Shown piece after piece: positions 44,655-54,120 of a stretch of 64,000 nt of DNA. The DNA is taken from NCBI GenBank assembly GCA_937949615.1, contig CALEDQ010000032.1:1-64000 (forward strand). Reading direction: 5' to 3'. The notes under the pieces were generated by a model. It saw only the letters and a program-made list of their open reading frames with translations, was not told where the DNA came from and did not search any database. A program made the translations under genes and the position numbers. The stretch's first letter is position 1. The number at the start of each line of letters is the position of its first letter. The DNA comes from an uncultured bacterium (GTDB lineage: Bacteria; Muiribacteriota; Ozemobacteria; Ozemobacterales; Ozemobacteraceae).

Positions 44655-45695
44655 CTAACCTCTGGTTCCCCGGTAGAAATCAAGAAAATCTTCGCCAGCT
44701 GCGCGTTCGAGATCATTTTTAAGACTGAGTTTCTGTACTGACTGCGAAAACAGCTGACTGCCAGGGCCAAGACTGGTGATATTCGGCTCAAGCTGCGAGA
44801 TTTTACCCTTCTGAATGATACTCATGGCGGTGCTATTCATCACTAGAGTTTCGTGAACCGGCACGATGCGCTTACCACCGGTGTCGGCAATCAGGGCCTG
44901 CGAACAGATTCCCTGAAGATTTTCGGCGAGCACCTGGCAGACATACTCTCGGTCTGACTCGGGAAATGAAAAGATGAACTTTTCGAGGGTGTTCACCATT
45001 CCGAGCGTTTGCATGCTCAGAATAACGAAATGACCACCGGCAACATATTCGATAATGTTTCTGAACGGAATTTCGCGTTTCAGGTCGCCGATAACGAGCG
45101 TATCGACGTCCATGCGTTTCGCGAAATTGATACCCTGCTCGATCAGATAGATGTCTTTGCGGAACTGGCGTTGTGAAATGCGGCTGTGCTTCTGTTCGAA
45201 ATGAAATTCGATCGGATCTTCGATAATCAGCACATGGCGCTGATGCTGCTGATTGATACGTTCAACCATCGCGGCCAGAGAAGTGGAGATGCCCGATCTG
45301 GCCGGGCCGGCAATAATAAAAATGCCTTTTCTGGCGTCAATGCACTGAACCAGAGAATCGGGAAAGCGAATTTCTTCGAGGGTCGGAATTTTGCTGTTGA
45401 TGATCTTTATCAGAGCAACAGGCTTCTGCTGTGAATGAAAAAGAGTCAGACGGAAATTACACGGCGGTTTACCGAAAAAATTTGCCTCAAATGAGCTGAG
45501 TTTGGCGAATTTCTGCTGCTCTTCGGGGTTGAGAAGATCTTTGATCAGAGTGCTCATGTCATCTTCGTGCAGAACCGGCAGGTCCATGTGGCGCAGAAAC
45601 TTGTTCTTGCGCATCAGGGGCTTGGCACCGACCTTGATGTGCAGTTCGGTGCCACCGGCGACTTTAACCTTGTCGATCATTTTTTTGATATCCAT
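44655..45695 (-). CDS. PilT-family paralogue with destroyed nucleotide-binding motifs
   Basis: A 346-residue PilT-like protein recognisable from its N-terminal domain (GGTELHIKVGAKPLMR) and the IEDPIEFHF block. The Walker A is GPARSGIST (130-138), with Ile136 in place of the essential Lys. Walker B is LVIGDLKRE (catalytic Glu to Asp), and the His box reads SMQTLG instead of TLHT. It should not hydrolyse ATP and may be a structural or regulatory subunit with an active PilT. Gaps are 14 bp upstream and 5 bp downstream within the operon. Confidence 0.8.
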   Translation of the reverse strand: MDIKKMIDKVKVAGGTELHIKVGAKPLMRKNKFLRHMDLPVLHEDDMSTLIKDLLNPEEQQKFAKLSSFEANFFGKPPCNFRLTLFHSQQKPVALIKIINSKIPTLEEIRFPDSLVQCIDARKGIFIIAGPARSGISTSLAAMVERINQQHQRHVLIIEDPIEFHFEQKHSRISQRQFRKDIYLIEQGINFAKRMDVDTLVIGDLKREIPFRNIIEYVAGGHFVILSMQTLGMVNTLEKFIFSFPESDREYVCQVLAENLQGICSQALIADTGGKRIVPVHETLVMNSTAMSIIQKGKISQLEPNITSLGPGSQLFSQSVQKLSLKNDLERAAGEDFLDFYRGTRG

Positions 45696-45709
45696 GCTTC
45701 AGACTCCTT

Positions 45710-46756
45710 TCAGCTGTTGATCCGCGATTTATCGATCGCGAAATCAGAACCGACCTTCTGGCTGACAATGCGCTTTCTTACCAGATGCGCCAGCTGAGAG
45801 TCGAAGGTTTTCATACCGGCAATTTCGCCCTGTCCCTGCAGAGCTCTGAACATGCTCATATTGTTGTTGCGCACCAGCGCTTTCATCTGCGGGGTATTGA
45901 TCATGATGTCAAAAATCGCCACCCGGCCATTCTTGTCTTCGCGCGGTACGAGGCGCTGGCTGACGATCATCTTCAGCTGCGCCGCGATTCTGGCGCGCAG
46001 AGCCTCGCGGTCGGCCGGTTCCCGGCAGTTGATCAGGCGTTCAAGAATCTGCTGGCAGTCACCGCCTTCAGTTGATCCGATGACCATACAGCCAGATTCG
46101 CAAAGGGTAAGTGCCTGATCCATGGCATCGGGATAGTTTATAGAATCAGAGACGACGACGTCGGGGTCGACGCGGTATGCTTCGCAGAGGCCATTGTAGA
46201 AATTTGAGATATCTACCGGAATACTGCGCTGAATGAACGCGGCCTTGTCGTCTTTAAAGACGTATTCGACCGGGTTTTCGATAGTAAAAATACTCTTTTC
46301 GAAGTGCCTGTTGATGAAATTGAGCATCGCGGCAATGGTGCTGGTTTTGCCTTCACAGGAAGGGCTGCCGACGAGAATCAGACCTGATGGCTGCGAAATG
46401 ACCTTGCGCACCCCCTCGGTAAAACCGAGCTCATCGAGATCGAAGAATTTTTCGTTGATAAAGCGTATTGCCAGCGCAAACTTGCCCTTGTCGAGAAATA
46501 CCGAGAAGCGCAGACGACCAACGGTCGGAACTTCTTCGGCGTAGGTTACCTGCCGCTGTTTACCGAGAATTTCGCGGGCCTTGGGCGTGCTGGTTTCGAG
46601 AATGATCTTCTTGATCTGATCTTCACTCAGCTGAACTGAATCAAGCTTTTCGAGCTGGCCATTCAGGCGGTAAAAAACCGGCTGATCCGGGAAAAGATGC
46701 AGATCTGAAGCACCCTTAACCTTTACCAGCTGACAAACCTTCATTAATTCTGACAT
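45710..46756 (-). CDS. PilT-family paralogue with partly degenerate active site
   Basis: A 348-residue PilT-like protein. Its Walker A keeps the Lys (GSPSCEGKTST, Lys137), but the Asp/Glu box reads IENPVEY (Asp to Asn). The Walker B region VVVSDSINY replaces the catalytic Glu with Asp204, and the His box is STEGGDC with no His. It may bind but probably not efficiently turn over nucleotide. The N-terminal ASDLHLFPDQPVFYRLNG matches PilT. It lies between the HEAT/TPR gene and the more degenerate paralogue. Confidence 0.8.
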   Translation of the reverse strand: MSELMKVCQLVKVKGASDLHLFPDQPVFYRLNGQLEKLDSVQLSEDQIKKIILETSTPKAREILGKQRQVTYAEEVPTVGRLRFSVFLDKGKFALAIRFINEKFFDLDELGFTEGVRKVISQPSGLILVGSPSCEGKTSTIAAMLNFINRHFEKSIFTIENPVEYVFKDDKAAFIQRSIPVDISNFYNGLCEAYRVDPDVVVSDSINYPDAMDQALTLCESGCMVIGSTEGGDCQQILERLINCREPADREALRARIAAQLKMIVSQRLVPREDKNGRVAIFDIMINTPQMKALVRNNNMSMFRALQGQGEIAGMKTFDSQLAHLVRKRIVSQKVGSDFAIDKSRINS

Positions 46757-46783
46757 TTCCTGACCTCTTCAGTTATTTTACTT

Positions 46784-48970
46784 CTAAATGCGCTGCAGCA
46801 GCTCGATAACATTTTTCAGCACCTGACTGTCGGCCGGCAGCGTCTTGCGCAGCGTTTCGAGAATTCGTCGCGCCTTGTCAGTCTCGCCGACAGAATAATA
46901 GCAGAGAGCGAGATGGTAAGACGACGACAGATCGCGGGGATTAGCCTGTAGACCAAGATTCAGAGCTTCGATCGCCTCTGAATACTTTTTCTGGTTGAAG
47001 TATGCCAGACCAAGCGCCCCATAAACCCTGATAACATTTTTTCTGTCGTCAGCAGGAACGTATTTTTTGAGCTTTTCATAGCAACTGGCCAGTCTGCTCC
47101 ATTCCTTGCGGCGGAAATAAATCTGACCAAGCAGGATGCCGGCCTCTATGTGAGCGGGCTGGCGACTGATAGTCTTTTCAAGAATTTCCTGGGAACGCGT
47201 CATGTCGCCAAGATTATAGAGAGAACTTGCCAGATAAAACGCCAGATCGGCGTTCTGACTGTCTTCTTTGCAGAGCTGTTCAAAAATTGCCTTCGCCCGG
47301 TTGAAATCGCGACTCTCAAAGAAAGCCAGACCTTCTTTCATCAGGCTTTCCGAGTCTGCAGTCGCTGAAATCATCGCAGGTGACTCGAAAGTTGCGATGC
47401 CTTCCATGTCGCGTTTGACTTCTTCGGCAAGAGCATCGAGAAGCACCCGCGAAAAAGCGTCGGTCTGCTGCACGAATTCGCCAAGCACCCCGGCAATCTT
47501 AACCCAGACCTGCAGCTCGGCTTCACGCTTCTTATCTTTCAGGCCAGCGGCCAGTTCTTCAAAAACGTTCAGTTCGCCGTTAAGCAGCAGGGCTTTATAA
47601 TACTCAGAATAAACGCCTGAGCGCACAGCTCCGAGAAACTTCTTGACCTTGCCAAGTTCGTCACGGGCGCCAAGATGCCCGAGAGCAGCAATCAGCCAGG
47701 GCAGTTCCTCTTCCGGCTCTTTTTTGATGCGCTCAAAAATCAGAGGTATCGCGGCAGTCAGGCGGCGATCAACGATATATCTGAGCAGATATTCAACTAC
47801 CGGCGGGCTTTCTTCTTTTTTAAACAGGCCGATAATCGCATCGTCAGGGAAATCGGCAATGCGGGTCGCACATTCTACAGCTTCGCGGCGCACCCACTGA
47901 TTTTCGTCGGCAAGAAGCGGTTGAATCTCACGAACCCCGACCAGATCGCCAAGTTCAAGAGCGGCCTTCAGTGCCATTTTTCGCACACCGAAATTTTCGT
48001 CGGCAAGCAGTTGATGCACGTATTCTTCGCGCTTCGGGTTGTTGATTCTTGCGAGAACATAGGCGGCCGAGCGTCTGGTAGGCGCATCACGACTCTGCAG
48101 CATCGCTGCAAGCTCTTCGGTAACTGCGTCGGCATCGGCGCTGGCCAGGGCAATGCACAGATTGGCTCTGACACGGTTATTCGGGTGCCCGTAAAACTTC
48201 TTGAGCTTGCGCTTCATTTCGAGCGCCGGAATTTTCAGCAGCGAAACGGCTTCGACCGAGTTGGCCTGAATACGCGGGTCATAAGAGGCCAGGCCGCTTT
48301 CGAAAGTCTTCAACAGGCGCCCTTCTGCGAACGGGGCCAGCGATGAGATGATAATCGCCTTCAGTCTTGAATCACGGGCAATTTCGAACTGCCCGACCAG
48401 TGCCGGAATAGCTTCTGGGTCGCGCATTTTCGAGAGAATTTCGAGAACATTGATGACGATCCATTCGTCTGGGTCGTTGAGCAGACCACACAGGGCCTGA
48501 ACCACATCGCGACCGCCCATTTTATGCAGAGCGCGGGCCGAATAATAACGCACCATGCGGTCTTCGTCGCGCAGCAGTTCCATCAGCGGGCGGGTTGCCA
48601 TCGGGTCGCCAATCTCGCCGAGAACTCTGACAATTTCTTCTTTATAAAGTGAATCGGGGTCCTGTAGACGTTCAAGCAGCTTTGCGACCGGGCTGCTGTT
48701 GCGATAGTGACCAAGAGCAGTCACCGGTTCTATGTAATCCGGGTATTCCTGAAAAGCTCTGGTCAAAGTCTGCAGCGATTCGGGGTCGCCGATCCGGCCA
48801 AGACTCAGCAGAGCCTCGAACTTCAGCTCATCAGAAAAGTCTTCACCGACCATGCCTTCGAGCCGCGTGGTTGATGGCTTGAGCAGTCGGCGCGCCGCCT
48901 TCACATAGCGAAAAGCTTCGATTTCTGGTTCGGCGGGCCGGTTCTGACGATTATGTTTATGGTGACTCAT
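46784..48970 (-). CDS. HEAT-repeat and TPR protein in the pilus operon
   Basis: A 728-residue cytoplasmic protein with no signal peptide. Residues ~40-500 carry HEAT-like repeats (LSLGRIGDPESLQTL, VLGEIGDPMATRPL, VLARINNPKREEYV). About 200 C-terminal residues are TPR (LAFYLASSLYNLGDMTRSQE, LGLAYFNQKKYSEAIEALNL). The repeats are protein-interaction scaffolds. The start overlaps the stop of the intact pilT upstream by 4 bp (ATGA), so it belongs to the pilus machinery operon. Its domain order matches the divergent protein at 51373. Confidence 0.8.
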   Translation of the reverse strand: MSHHKHNRQNRPAEPEIEAFRYVKAARRLLKPSTTRLEGMVGEDFSDELKFEALLSLGRIGDPESLQTLTRAFQEYPDYIEPVTALGHYRNSSPVAKLLERLQDPDSLYKEEIVRVLGEIGDPMATRPLMELLRDEDRMVRYYSARALHKMGGRDVVQALCGLLNDPDEWIVINVLEILSKMRDPEAIPALVGQFEIARDSRLKAIIISSLAPFAEGRLLKTFESGLASYDPRIQANSVEAVSLLKIPALEMKRKLKKFYGHPNNRVRANLCIALASADADAVTEELAAMLQSRDAPTRRSAAYVLARINNPKREEYVHQLLADENFGVRKMALKAALELGDLVGVREIQPLLADENQWVRREAVECATRIADFPDDAIIGLFKKEESPPVVEYLLRYIVDRRLTAAIPLIFERIKKEPEEELPWLIAALGHLGARDELGKVKKFLGAVRSGVYSEYYKALLLNGELNVFEELAAGLKDKKREAELQVWVKIAGVLGEFVQQTDAFSRVLLDALAEEVKRDMEGIATFESPAMISATADSESLMKEGLAFFESRDFNRAKAIFEQLCKEDSQNADLAFYLASSLYNLGDMTRSQEILEKTISRQPAHIEAGILLGQIYFRRKEWSRLASCYEKLKKYVPADDRKNVIRVYGALGLAYFNQKKYSEAIEALNLGLQANPRDLSSSYHLALCYYSVGETDKARRILETLRKTLPADSQVLKNVIELLQRI

Positions 48971-50004
48971 TCTACAATCTCCTTCATGATCGTCGAGACA
49001 AGCTTGCCGTCTACGCGTTCATCCTTGAGAATTTCGGTGAGCGAGTCCTTGAGGGTTTTGCAGCCATCTTTGCGGGCCAGCATCAAAGCAGATTTCAGCT
49101 GGTTGGTTTTCTTTTCACGGATCAGGTTGCGCATTGCCGAATTCATCATCATCATTTCGTAAGCCATGACGCGCTCTTTCTTGTGCAGGCTGGGCAGCAG
49201 AATCTGCGAAATGATACCGATCAGCGACATCGAAACCTGGGTGCGGATTTCTTCGTGGCGGTGGCCGGGAAACATATTGATGATGCGGTCAATCGTCTGC
49301 ACCGCCCCGACCGTATGCAGCGTCGAAAGCACCAGATGGCCAGTTTCGGCGGCGGTCAGCACCATTTCGATGGTGTCGACGTCGCGCATTTCGCCGACGA
49401 GAATCACATCAGGGTCTTCGCGCAGGGCATTCATCAGGGCGCTGTGGTAGCAATTGGCAGTCACGCCGATTTCGCGCTGCGTAAAAATCGACTTGCGTTC
49501 GCGGTAAACGAATTCGATCGGGTCTTCGATGGTAATGACATGTCGGGCTGACATGCGGTTGATCTCGTTGACAATCGCCGCCAGCGTGTGAGTTTTGCCA
49601 GAGTTTGCCGGGCCGGTGACCAGGAACAGGCCGCGCGGCCGCGTGGCGATTTCCTTGAGCAGGGGCGGCAGACCGAGTGAATCGATCGACGGCGTCGCCA
49701 GCGGAATAAAACGAAACGCACCCGAGAGGCAGCCGCGCTGACTGAAAATGCAGGCACGCACCCGCCAGCGGTTTTTATATCTGGCCATGAAATTGGCTTC
49801 ATGCTGGCTGCGCAGGTCACTCTGCGCCTTGACATCCATCAAAGGCAGAAAGAGGTTCGGCATTTCCTGTTGGGCGAGCGGCTCTTCAGGCAGCGGAATC
49901 AGGCGGCCACCGACCCTGATCAGCGGCGGTGAACCTGCCTTCAGGTGCAGATCAGAAGCCTGACGTTCAATCGCAATTTCGAAAAATTTATGTATTTTCA
50001 GCAT
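48967..50004 (-). CDS. pilT: PilT-type twitching/retraction ATPase (intact)
   Basis: A 345-residue hexameric ATPase of the PilT family. The N-terminal PAS-like domain (QASDLHLKAGSPPLIRVGG) is followed by Walker A GPANSGKT (~130-137), the Asp box ITIEDPIEFVY, Walker B VILVGEMRDVDT and the His box LSTLHTVGAVQT, all complete. It is predicted to power retraction or assembly of the pilus or pseudopilus. It lies 12 bp after the first pilT and overlaps the HEAT/TPR gene downstream. Confidence 0.92.
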   Translation of the reverse strand: MLKIHKFFEIAIERQASDLHLKAGSPPLIRVGGRLIPLPEEPLAQQEMPNLFLPLMDVKAQSDLRSQHEANFMARYKNRWRVRACIFSQRGCLSGAFRFIPLATPSIDSLGLPPLLKEIATRPRGLFLVTGPANSGKTHTLAAIVNEINRMSARHVITIEDPIEFVYRERKSIFTQREIGVTANCYHSALMNALREDPDVILVGEMRDVDTIEMVLTAAETGHLVLSTLHTVGAVQTIDRIINMFPGHRHEEIRTQVSMSLIGIISQILLPSLHKKERVMAYEMMMMNSAMRNLIREKKTNQLKSALMLARKDGCKTLKDSLTEILKDERVDGKLVSTIMKEIVE

Positions 50005-50016
50005 CCGGCTTCTCCG

Positions 50017-51090
50017 TCAGATGGGTGGTTCATTAAGCATTTTGCGCAGGGCCGCCGGGTTGGGTGCCACTGAGTAAGCGTCTTCTTTTCTGACGACACG
50101 GTCTTTAACCAGCTGTGCCAGTGACATTTCCATGGTCATCATACCAACTTCAGTGCCGGTTTCGAGATACGACGGCAGCATGTGAATTTTGCCATCGGCG
50201 ATCAGCGATCTGACGGCAGAAGTATTGAGCAGAATCTCGAAGGCAGCGACGCGGCCGCCGTTGATACGTGGCAGCAGTGTCTGCGAAACGACACCACGCA
50301 ACACCATCGACAGCTGCAGCAGAATCTGGTGGTGCCGGGCTTCGGGAAAGACGTTAACGATACGTTCAGCTGTGCTGACAGCCGAACTGGTATGCAGGGT
50401 CGCGATGACGAGCTTGCCGGTTTCGGCAGCATTGAGCGTCAGCGAGATCGTTTCTGGTTCGCGCATTTCACCAACGACGATGATGTCGGGGTCCTGACGC
50501 AGAACTGTCAAAAGCCCGTCATAGAAGCTGAGACAGTCGATACCGACCTGGCGCTGGTTGAAAAAGCTGGTGTTGTCTTCGAACTGGTATTCGATCGGGT
50601 CTTCGAGCGTCACCACGTGTCGGCGGGCCATGCGGTTGACGTAACTGAGATAGCTGGCCATCGTCGAAGTTTTACCGGCACCGGTCGGGCCGGTTAGGAG
50701 AATCAGCCCGTTCGGCTGTTCGATGAGACGGCGAGCCGCGGGCGGCAGGCCTATTTCGTCGAATTCCATAACCCGGTAGGGTATGACCCTGAAAACCGCT
50801 CCCGCGCCGTTGAGGTCCATGTAGAGGTTAACCCTGAAGCGGCATACACCTTCGAGGGAATAGGCGAAGTCGATTTCGCGGTTTTTGCTGAACTGGTCCT
50901 GCTGATCGGGAGTGAGCAGCACTTCGATGATGCGATCGAAGTCGTATTTGTTGAATTTAAAGTTTTCGAGGTGACGAATATGCCCATCGACTCTGATAGC
51001 GGCGGCCTTGCCGATTTTCAGGTGCAGGTCGGAAGCGTTCTCGTCAAAAGTCAGTTTCAATAATCTGAATAAGCTTTTTTCATCTGCCAT
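50017..51090 (-). CDS. pilT: PilT-type ATPase (intact), first gene of the pilus operon
   Basis: A 357-residue PilT homologue with complete motifs: ASDLHLKIGKAAAIRVDG, Walker A GPTGAGKTST, VTLEDPIEYQF, Walker B IIVVGEMREPET and IATLHTSSAVST. It is the head of a seven-gene run on the minus strand. A TATAAT lies 7 nt before the ATG, predicting a leaderless mRNA. Which of the two intact ATPases is the true retraction motor cannot be decided from sequence. Confidence 0.92.
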   Translation of the reverse strand: MADEKSLFRLLKLTFDENASDLHLKIGKAAAIRVDGHIRHLENFKFNKYDFDRIIEVLLTPDQQDQFSKNREIDFAYSLEGVCRFRVNLYMDLNGAGAVFRVIPYRVMEFDEIGLPPAARRLIEQPNGLILLTGPTGAGKTSTMASYLSYVNRMARRHVVTLEDPIEYQFEDNTSFFNQRQVGIDCLSFYDGLLTVLRQDPDIIVVGEMREPETISLTLNAAETGKLVIATLHTSSAVSTAERIVNVFPEARHHQILLQLSMVLRGVVSQTLLPRINGGRVAAFEILLNTSAVRSLIADGKIHMLPSYLETGTEVGMMTMEMSLAQLVKDRVVRKEDAYSVAPNPAALRKMLNEPPI

Positions 51091-51097
51091 AGGGGGA

Positions 51098-51127
51098 ATT
51101 ATACCCGTAAGAACCCAGACTATTCAA
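51098..51127 (-). promoter_or_regulatory. Promoter of the PilT operon, predicted leaderless
   Basis: On the minus strand TTGAAT (51122-51127), an 18-bp spacer and a perfect TATAAT (51098-51103). Seven nt separate the -10 box from ATG 51090, and there is no Shine-Dalgarno (the gap reads TCCCCCT). Confidence 0.65.
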
Positions 51128-51219
51128 CAAAACAAATCATTAAAAACGAAAATCTCGTTTATTGATTTCTCAAGAAAAGCAACTTTGCTTTGTTCCGGGT
51201 AAATATTTATATTTTCTGC

Positions 51220-51239
51220 CACGGATAAACACGGATAAA
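51220..51239. repeat. Short tandem direct repeat in an intergenic region
   Basis: CACGGATAAA occurs twice in succession (51220-51229 and 51230-51239). It lies between the divergent pilus operon and HEAT/TPR gene, and resembles dispersed 'CACGGATAAACACGGAT' text found in many bacterial genomes. Confidence 0.6.
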
Positions 51240-51308
51240 TACCGATGTGGCATATAAAATCCGCTTTAATTTTGCATTTATCGATAACTTTTCTTAAAGT
51301 TTTGCGTA

Positions 51309-51337
51309 TTTAAAAAAAATGTCTTTTCTGCTAGAAT
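51309..51337 (+). promoter_or_regulatory. Candidate promoter of the second HEAT/TPR gene
   Basis: TTTAAA (51309-51314), a 17-bp spacer and TAGAAT (51332-51337). The predicted start is near 51344, inside the longest frame, which argues for ATG 51373 as the translation start. Confidence 0.4.
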
Positions 51338-51372
51338 TCTTGCTGAAGCCTTATTTCTTCCGGGGAAATCCG

Positions 51373-53787
51373 ATGACCGCCAACAACACTGTCTTAACCA
51401 GCATCAAGCCTCTGATTGCGAGACTGATTCACAATTTTCTTGCCGGCGACTATGACCAGCGACGCGAAGCAGCGATCGCACTTTCCAAATTCAAAGGCGA
51501 AAAAGCGACCGATTTTCTGCTCGAAACCTACGAAAGCGACAACATCCAGGATTTCATGGCCCTGGCGCTTGGCAACATCGACAATAACAAGGCGATCGGC
51601 CTGCTGATAAACGCTCTGAACGACTCACAGCAGGAAGTCAGATTCAACGCCGCCCGCGCCCTCGGTATGCTCGAAAACCCCGAAGCTTTCGACATTCTCA
51701 TGGAAGCCCTGAACACCTATGCCGAATCAAGTGTTGGCGTCAGTACCCCGGCTCTCGAAGAGCATGCTTCACAGATTTTCTTCGAAGAAGATGCCATTAT
51801 CAGCGCGATTCTGGCAGTCGGCAAAATCAAGAACTGGCGGGCAATCGCACTGCTTAAAAAACTGCTGGCCCAGGAAAAAAGCGCAAGAATCCGCGCTTCG
51901 ATCATCATGGCCCTCGGTATGATGGCTTCAGACAAGCTGATGCCGGTTTTTCAGTCGGCTCTGCGCGATGAAGACCCGCGTGTCCGCGCCAATGCCATCG
52001 AAGCGATCGAAAGTATCAAGTCAGGGTCGATTGTCGGCATTCTGCAGCCATACCTCGAAGACCCGAGCAACCGTGTCCGCGCCAACGTCGCCAAAGCCAT
52101 CTGGAAATACGGCGATTTTGATGTCTCTGAAACGCTGCGCCAGATGCTCGAACACACTGACAAATGGTACCGCGCCTCGGCTGCCTATGCCATTGGCGAA
52201 ATCAAAGACGCCCGCTTCATTCGAGAACTTGGCCGCTCGCTCAAGGATGAAGACCCCGATGTCAGACGCAATGCCACCAACGCACTGCGCAAGATCGAAT
52301 TTAAAGACGCCCTGCCCCACCTCAGGCCAATGATTGACGATCCGAATTTTGACGTCAGAGTCGAAGCGGCACTCGCCATTTCACGCTGCGCCCCTGATGC
52401 CGCCCCGCCAATTCTGAAAGAAAAGCTGCAGAAGGAAGAAAACTTCATCGTGCAGGCAACTCTTATTTCGTGCCTCGGGCAAACCGCCAAAGCAGACGTC
52501 ATCCCTCTGATAAGCCCGTTCTTAAGCAGCGAAGACCCGCGCGTCGTTTCGAACACTATCGATGCGATGGTCAAGCTGTCACGCAAGGCTGACCCCGAAC
52601 TGGTTGACCGCCTAAAAGACCTGTTGCAACACGAAGACAACCGGGTAAAGAGCACCGCCATCAGAACACTCTGGGTCTGGGGCGAGTATTCTGTTCTCGA
52701 CAACCTGCGCGATCTGTTCAAAAGTGATGATAAAAGACATGTTCAGTCTGCGACTTTCGTCATCGGTGAAATCGGCAAGGAAATCAGCCATGATGAAACA
52801 TTGCTCAAGCAGATCAACCAGATACTGACCGACCTGATCGATAACCCGGACGCGATCAACCGCGAAATAGCCGATGCCGGCAGCGGAACTGCAGTAACTA
52901 CCAGCGTCAGTAACAATCAGGGCAACGCCTCAGGCGAAGGCGAAAAAACGACCGAAGCCACGCAGCGTCAGTCTTCAGCAGATGCACCTGGAGCCGAAGC
53001 CATTCTACCGGTTGAAACTGAAGCGCCAACACCGGTGGTGCTCAATACCCAGATTCTTCCAGATAATTCCTATGCCGAAGAAATCGAAAATGCCAATCGC
53101 TTCATTGCCGCGCGCAATTTTGTCGCTGCTGAAAAGATTTTCAAGGTCATTTATGCCCGCGACCCGCAGCATCTCAAAGCTTTGCTTGCCTACGCCAACC
53201 TCTGCTTCATGCTTAAAAAGAACTCCGAAGCAGCTAAACTTTATCAGGAAGCGCTGAAAATCAACCCGAATCTCGTCAAAGCCCATTTCAACCTGGGCAC
53301 GATCTTTTATTACGCCCGCAAATATGAAGATGCGGTCAAGCACCTCGTTAAAGCTCTCAGCCTCTACCCGAAAATTCTTGGTGCCTACCTGATTCTTGGG
53401 CAGATCTATCAGATTGCCGGCAAATTCAGCGAGAGCGTCAAACTGCTGACCCATGCCGCCGCCCTTTCACCGCGCAATCCTGTTATCTACCAGAAACTGG
53501 CGACCCTGCACATTCAGCTGCGTCAGTATGACAAGGCAATCGAAGTGCTGCTGAAAGCCGTCGATATTTCGCCGGTCGATGTAGAATCAAACCTGCTGCT
53601 GGCTTACTGCTTCAATCTTACCGGTCAGTATCAGAAAGCCTTCAGCGCCATCGACCTTACGCTTCGAGCCTGCGCCCAATCACCACAACAGGATGGCTCG
53701 CTGCGCCAGATGCTCAAAGGCTATCTCTATCTGAATTCCATACTTCAGGAACAGCACCCAGGCCAGGAGAAATCACATGACGCTTGA
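51373..53787 (+). CDS. HEAT-repeat and TPR protein, divergent from the pilus operon
   Basis: An 804-residue protein with HEAT-like repeats at ~20-500 (EAAIALSKFKGEKATDFLL, RALGMLENPEAFDILMEAL, AYAIGEIKDARFI). A Ser/Thr/Glu-rich linker (~510-560) follows, then TPR units (~575-790: AKLYQEALKINPNLVKAHFN, YDKAIEVLLKAVDISPVDVE). It has the same HEAT-then-TPR order as the protein at 46784. The open frame begins at 51319, but ATG 51373 follows the candidate promoter and a GGGGAA. No enzyme motif is seen. The DUF4177-like gene overlaps its 3' end by 11 bp. Confidence 0.82.
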   Translation: MTANNTVLTSIKPLIARLIHNFLAGDYDQRREAAIALSKFKGEKATDFLLETYESDNIQDFMALALGNIDNNKAIGLLINALNDSQQEVRFNAARALGMLENPEAFDILMEALNTYAESSVGVSTPALEEHASQIFFEEDAIISAILAVGKIKNWRAIALLKKLLAQEKSARIRASIIMALGMMASDKLMPVFQSALRDEDPRVRANAIEAIESIKSGSIVGILQPYLEDPSNRVRANVAKAIWKYGDFDVSETLRQMLEHTDKWYRASAAYAIGEIKDARFIRELGRSLKDEDPDVRRNATNALRKIEFKDALPHLRPMIDDPNFDVRVEAALAISRCAPDAAPPILKEKLQKEENFIVQATLISCLGQTAKADVIPLISPFLSSEDPRVVSNTIDAMVKLSRKADPELVDRLKDLLQHEDNRVKSTAIRTLWVWGEYSVLDNLRDLFKSDDKRHVQSATFVIGEIGKEISHDETLLKQINQILTDLIDNPDAINREIADAGSGTAVTTSVSNNQGNASGEGEKTTEATQRQSSADAPGAEAILPVETEAPTPVVLNTQILPDNSYAEEIENANRFIAARNFVAAEKIFKVIYARDPQHLKALLAYANLCFMLKKNSEAAKLYQEALKINPNLVKAHFNLGTIFYYARKYEDAVKHLVKALSLYPKILGAYLILGQIYQIAGKFSESVKLLTHAAALSPRNPVIYQKLATLHIQLRQYDKAIEVLLKAVDISPVDVESNLLLAYCFNLTGQYQKAFSAIDLTLRACAQSPQQDGSLRQMLKGYLYLNSILQEQHPGQEKSHDA

Positions 53788-53962
53788 AAAGTCACCGCAG
53801 CGATATAATTACAAAACTCTTGACCTGAAAGCTCTCAAAGGCCCGGATTTTCTCGAAAAGCTCGGCCATCTGCTCGACGAAGCCGGCCGCAACGGCTGGG
53901 ATCTCGTCTACATGAATGAAGAATTCATGGTCATGAAGCAGTTGTATTTTTTTAAAGAATAG
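53777..53962 (+). CDS. Small DUF4177-like protein
   Basis: A 61-residue protein (YNYKTLDLKALKG... LLDEAGRNGWDLVYMNEE) with the LN-x-x-G-x-x-GWELV-like pattern of DUF4177 proteins. CCAGGAG lies before its ATG, and it overlaps the HEAT/TPR gene by 11 bp, which supports translation coupling. Function unknown. Confidence 0.7.
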   Translation: MTLEKSPQRYNYKTLDLKALKGPDFLEKLGHLLDEAGRNGWDLVYMNEEFMVMKQLYFFKE

Positions 53963-54031
53963 TTCAGGTGCCACAAACTCAGAGACTTTGCCATAAGCCT
54001 CCAGTGGTCTGTGAAGCTTGAATCTGCAGTT

Positions 54032-54056
54032 ATTCCAGCTTACGCGGGATGACGTA
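54032..54056. repeat. REP-like sequence fragment
   Basis: Read on the minus strand, this resembles the 'TACGTCATCCCGCGTAAGC' type of dispersed intergenic repeat. Only one copy is seen in the window, so the identification is tentative. Confidence 0.3.
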
Positions 54057-54120
54057 ATGGCTGCCTGTTCTTGAACTCATTTGAGAACAAAGAGCTGGTT
54101 TTTATCGAGGTAAACAAGTT

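Noticed and set aside
47675..48346. 223-codon open frame on the plus strand
   Set aside because: It is antisense to the HEAT-repeat region, where repeated codons favour long shadow frames.
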